DNA from: Candidatus Falkowiibacteriota bacterium
GTDB lineage: Bacteria; Patescibacteriota; Patescibacteriia; Patescibacteriales; UBA12465
Direction: 5' to 3'
NCBI GenBank assembly: GCA_903937325.1
Contig: CAIZYV010000046.1
Span: 1 to 5,360, forward strand
Length of the DNA: 5,360 nt
The notes under the pieces are model-generated. The model had not been told where the DNA came from. It saw only the letters and a program-made list of their open reading frames with translations, and made no database searches. Numbering within the stretch: position 1 is the stretch's first letter; every line of letters starts with the position of its first letter. Shown in pieces: positions 5,339-5,360 of the stretch. Both the position numbers and the translations under genes were made by a program.

Positions 5339-5360
5339 AGATCGGAAGAGCACACGTCTG
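5339..5360 (+). other. Illumina TruSeq adapter contamination
   Basis: The final 22 bases, beginning AGATCGGAAGAGC and ending CACACGTCTG, match the first 22 bases of the standard TruSeq read-1 3' adapter exactly and in the orientation expected when a read runs off its insert. This is synthetic sequence and should be trimmed. Confidence 0.97.

Noticed and set aside
1..5360. Alternative genetic code (TGA as glycine, as in Gracilibacteria/SR1)
   Set aside because: No gene stops with TGA, but all core proteins are full length with no in-frame TGA, so nothing supports recoding.

Overview
The window reads as a contig end from an AT-rich bacterium, most likely a member of the Candidate Phyla Radiation (Patescibacteria, Parcubacteria-like). 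This rests on the gene order infC, rpmI, rplT, secG, then a membrane-anchored protein resembling the start of a peptide-transporter solute-binding protein. Very short or orphan proteins between core genes and the near absence of Shine-Dalgarno sequences fit, but no 16S or marker tree was run. The genetic code looks standard: no gene needs TGA to be read through, and the seven complete genes stop with TAA (five) or TAG (two).

Layout: a consensus-like promoter (about 15-44) leads into an adenylosuccinate lyase gene (purB, 101-1594) closed by an intrinsic terminator (1617-1642). A 330-base gap follows, with a short tandem repeat (1783-1817) and a terminator facing the other way (1829-1857). That terminator belongs to a minus-strand gene for an unrecognised two-helix membrane protein (1925-2653), whose leader contains a long imperfect hairpin (2681-2733). 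From a divergent promoter (2858-2886) the plus strand then carries an unrecognised charged 208-residue protein, initiation factor IF3, ribosomal proteins bL35 and bL20, and SecG, all closely spaced. A strong hairpin plus T-run sits between infC and rpmI, where it could act as an attenuator separating IF3 from the ribosomal proteins.

The right end is not genuine genome. The last 22 bases match the start of the Illumina TruSeq read-1 adapter, and about 46 bases of GT-rich low-complexity sequence come before it. The last gene is therefore cut off inside its N-terminal region.

The infC-rpmI-rplT-secG part is a translation and secretion housekeeping block, and purB is purine metabolism. I see no defence system, CRISPR array, mobile element or RNA gene, and no convincing new biological system. 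The most noteworthy items are the adapter-contaminated end, the internal terminator, the leader hairpin and the two orphan proteins.
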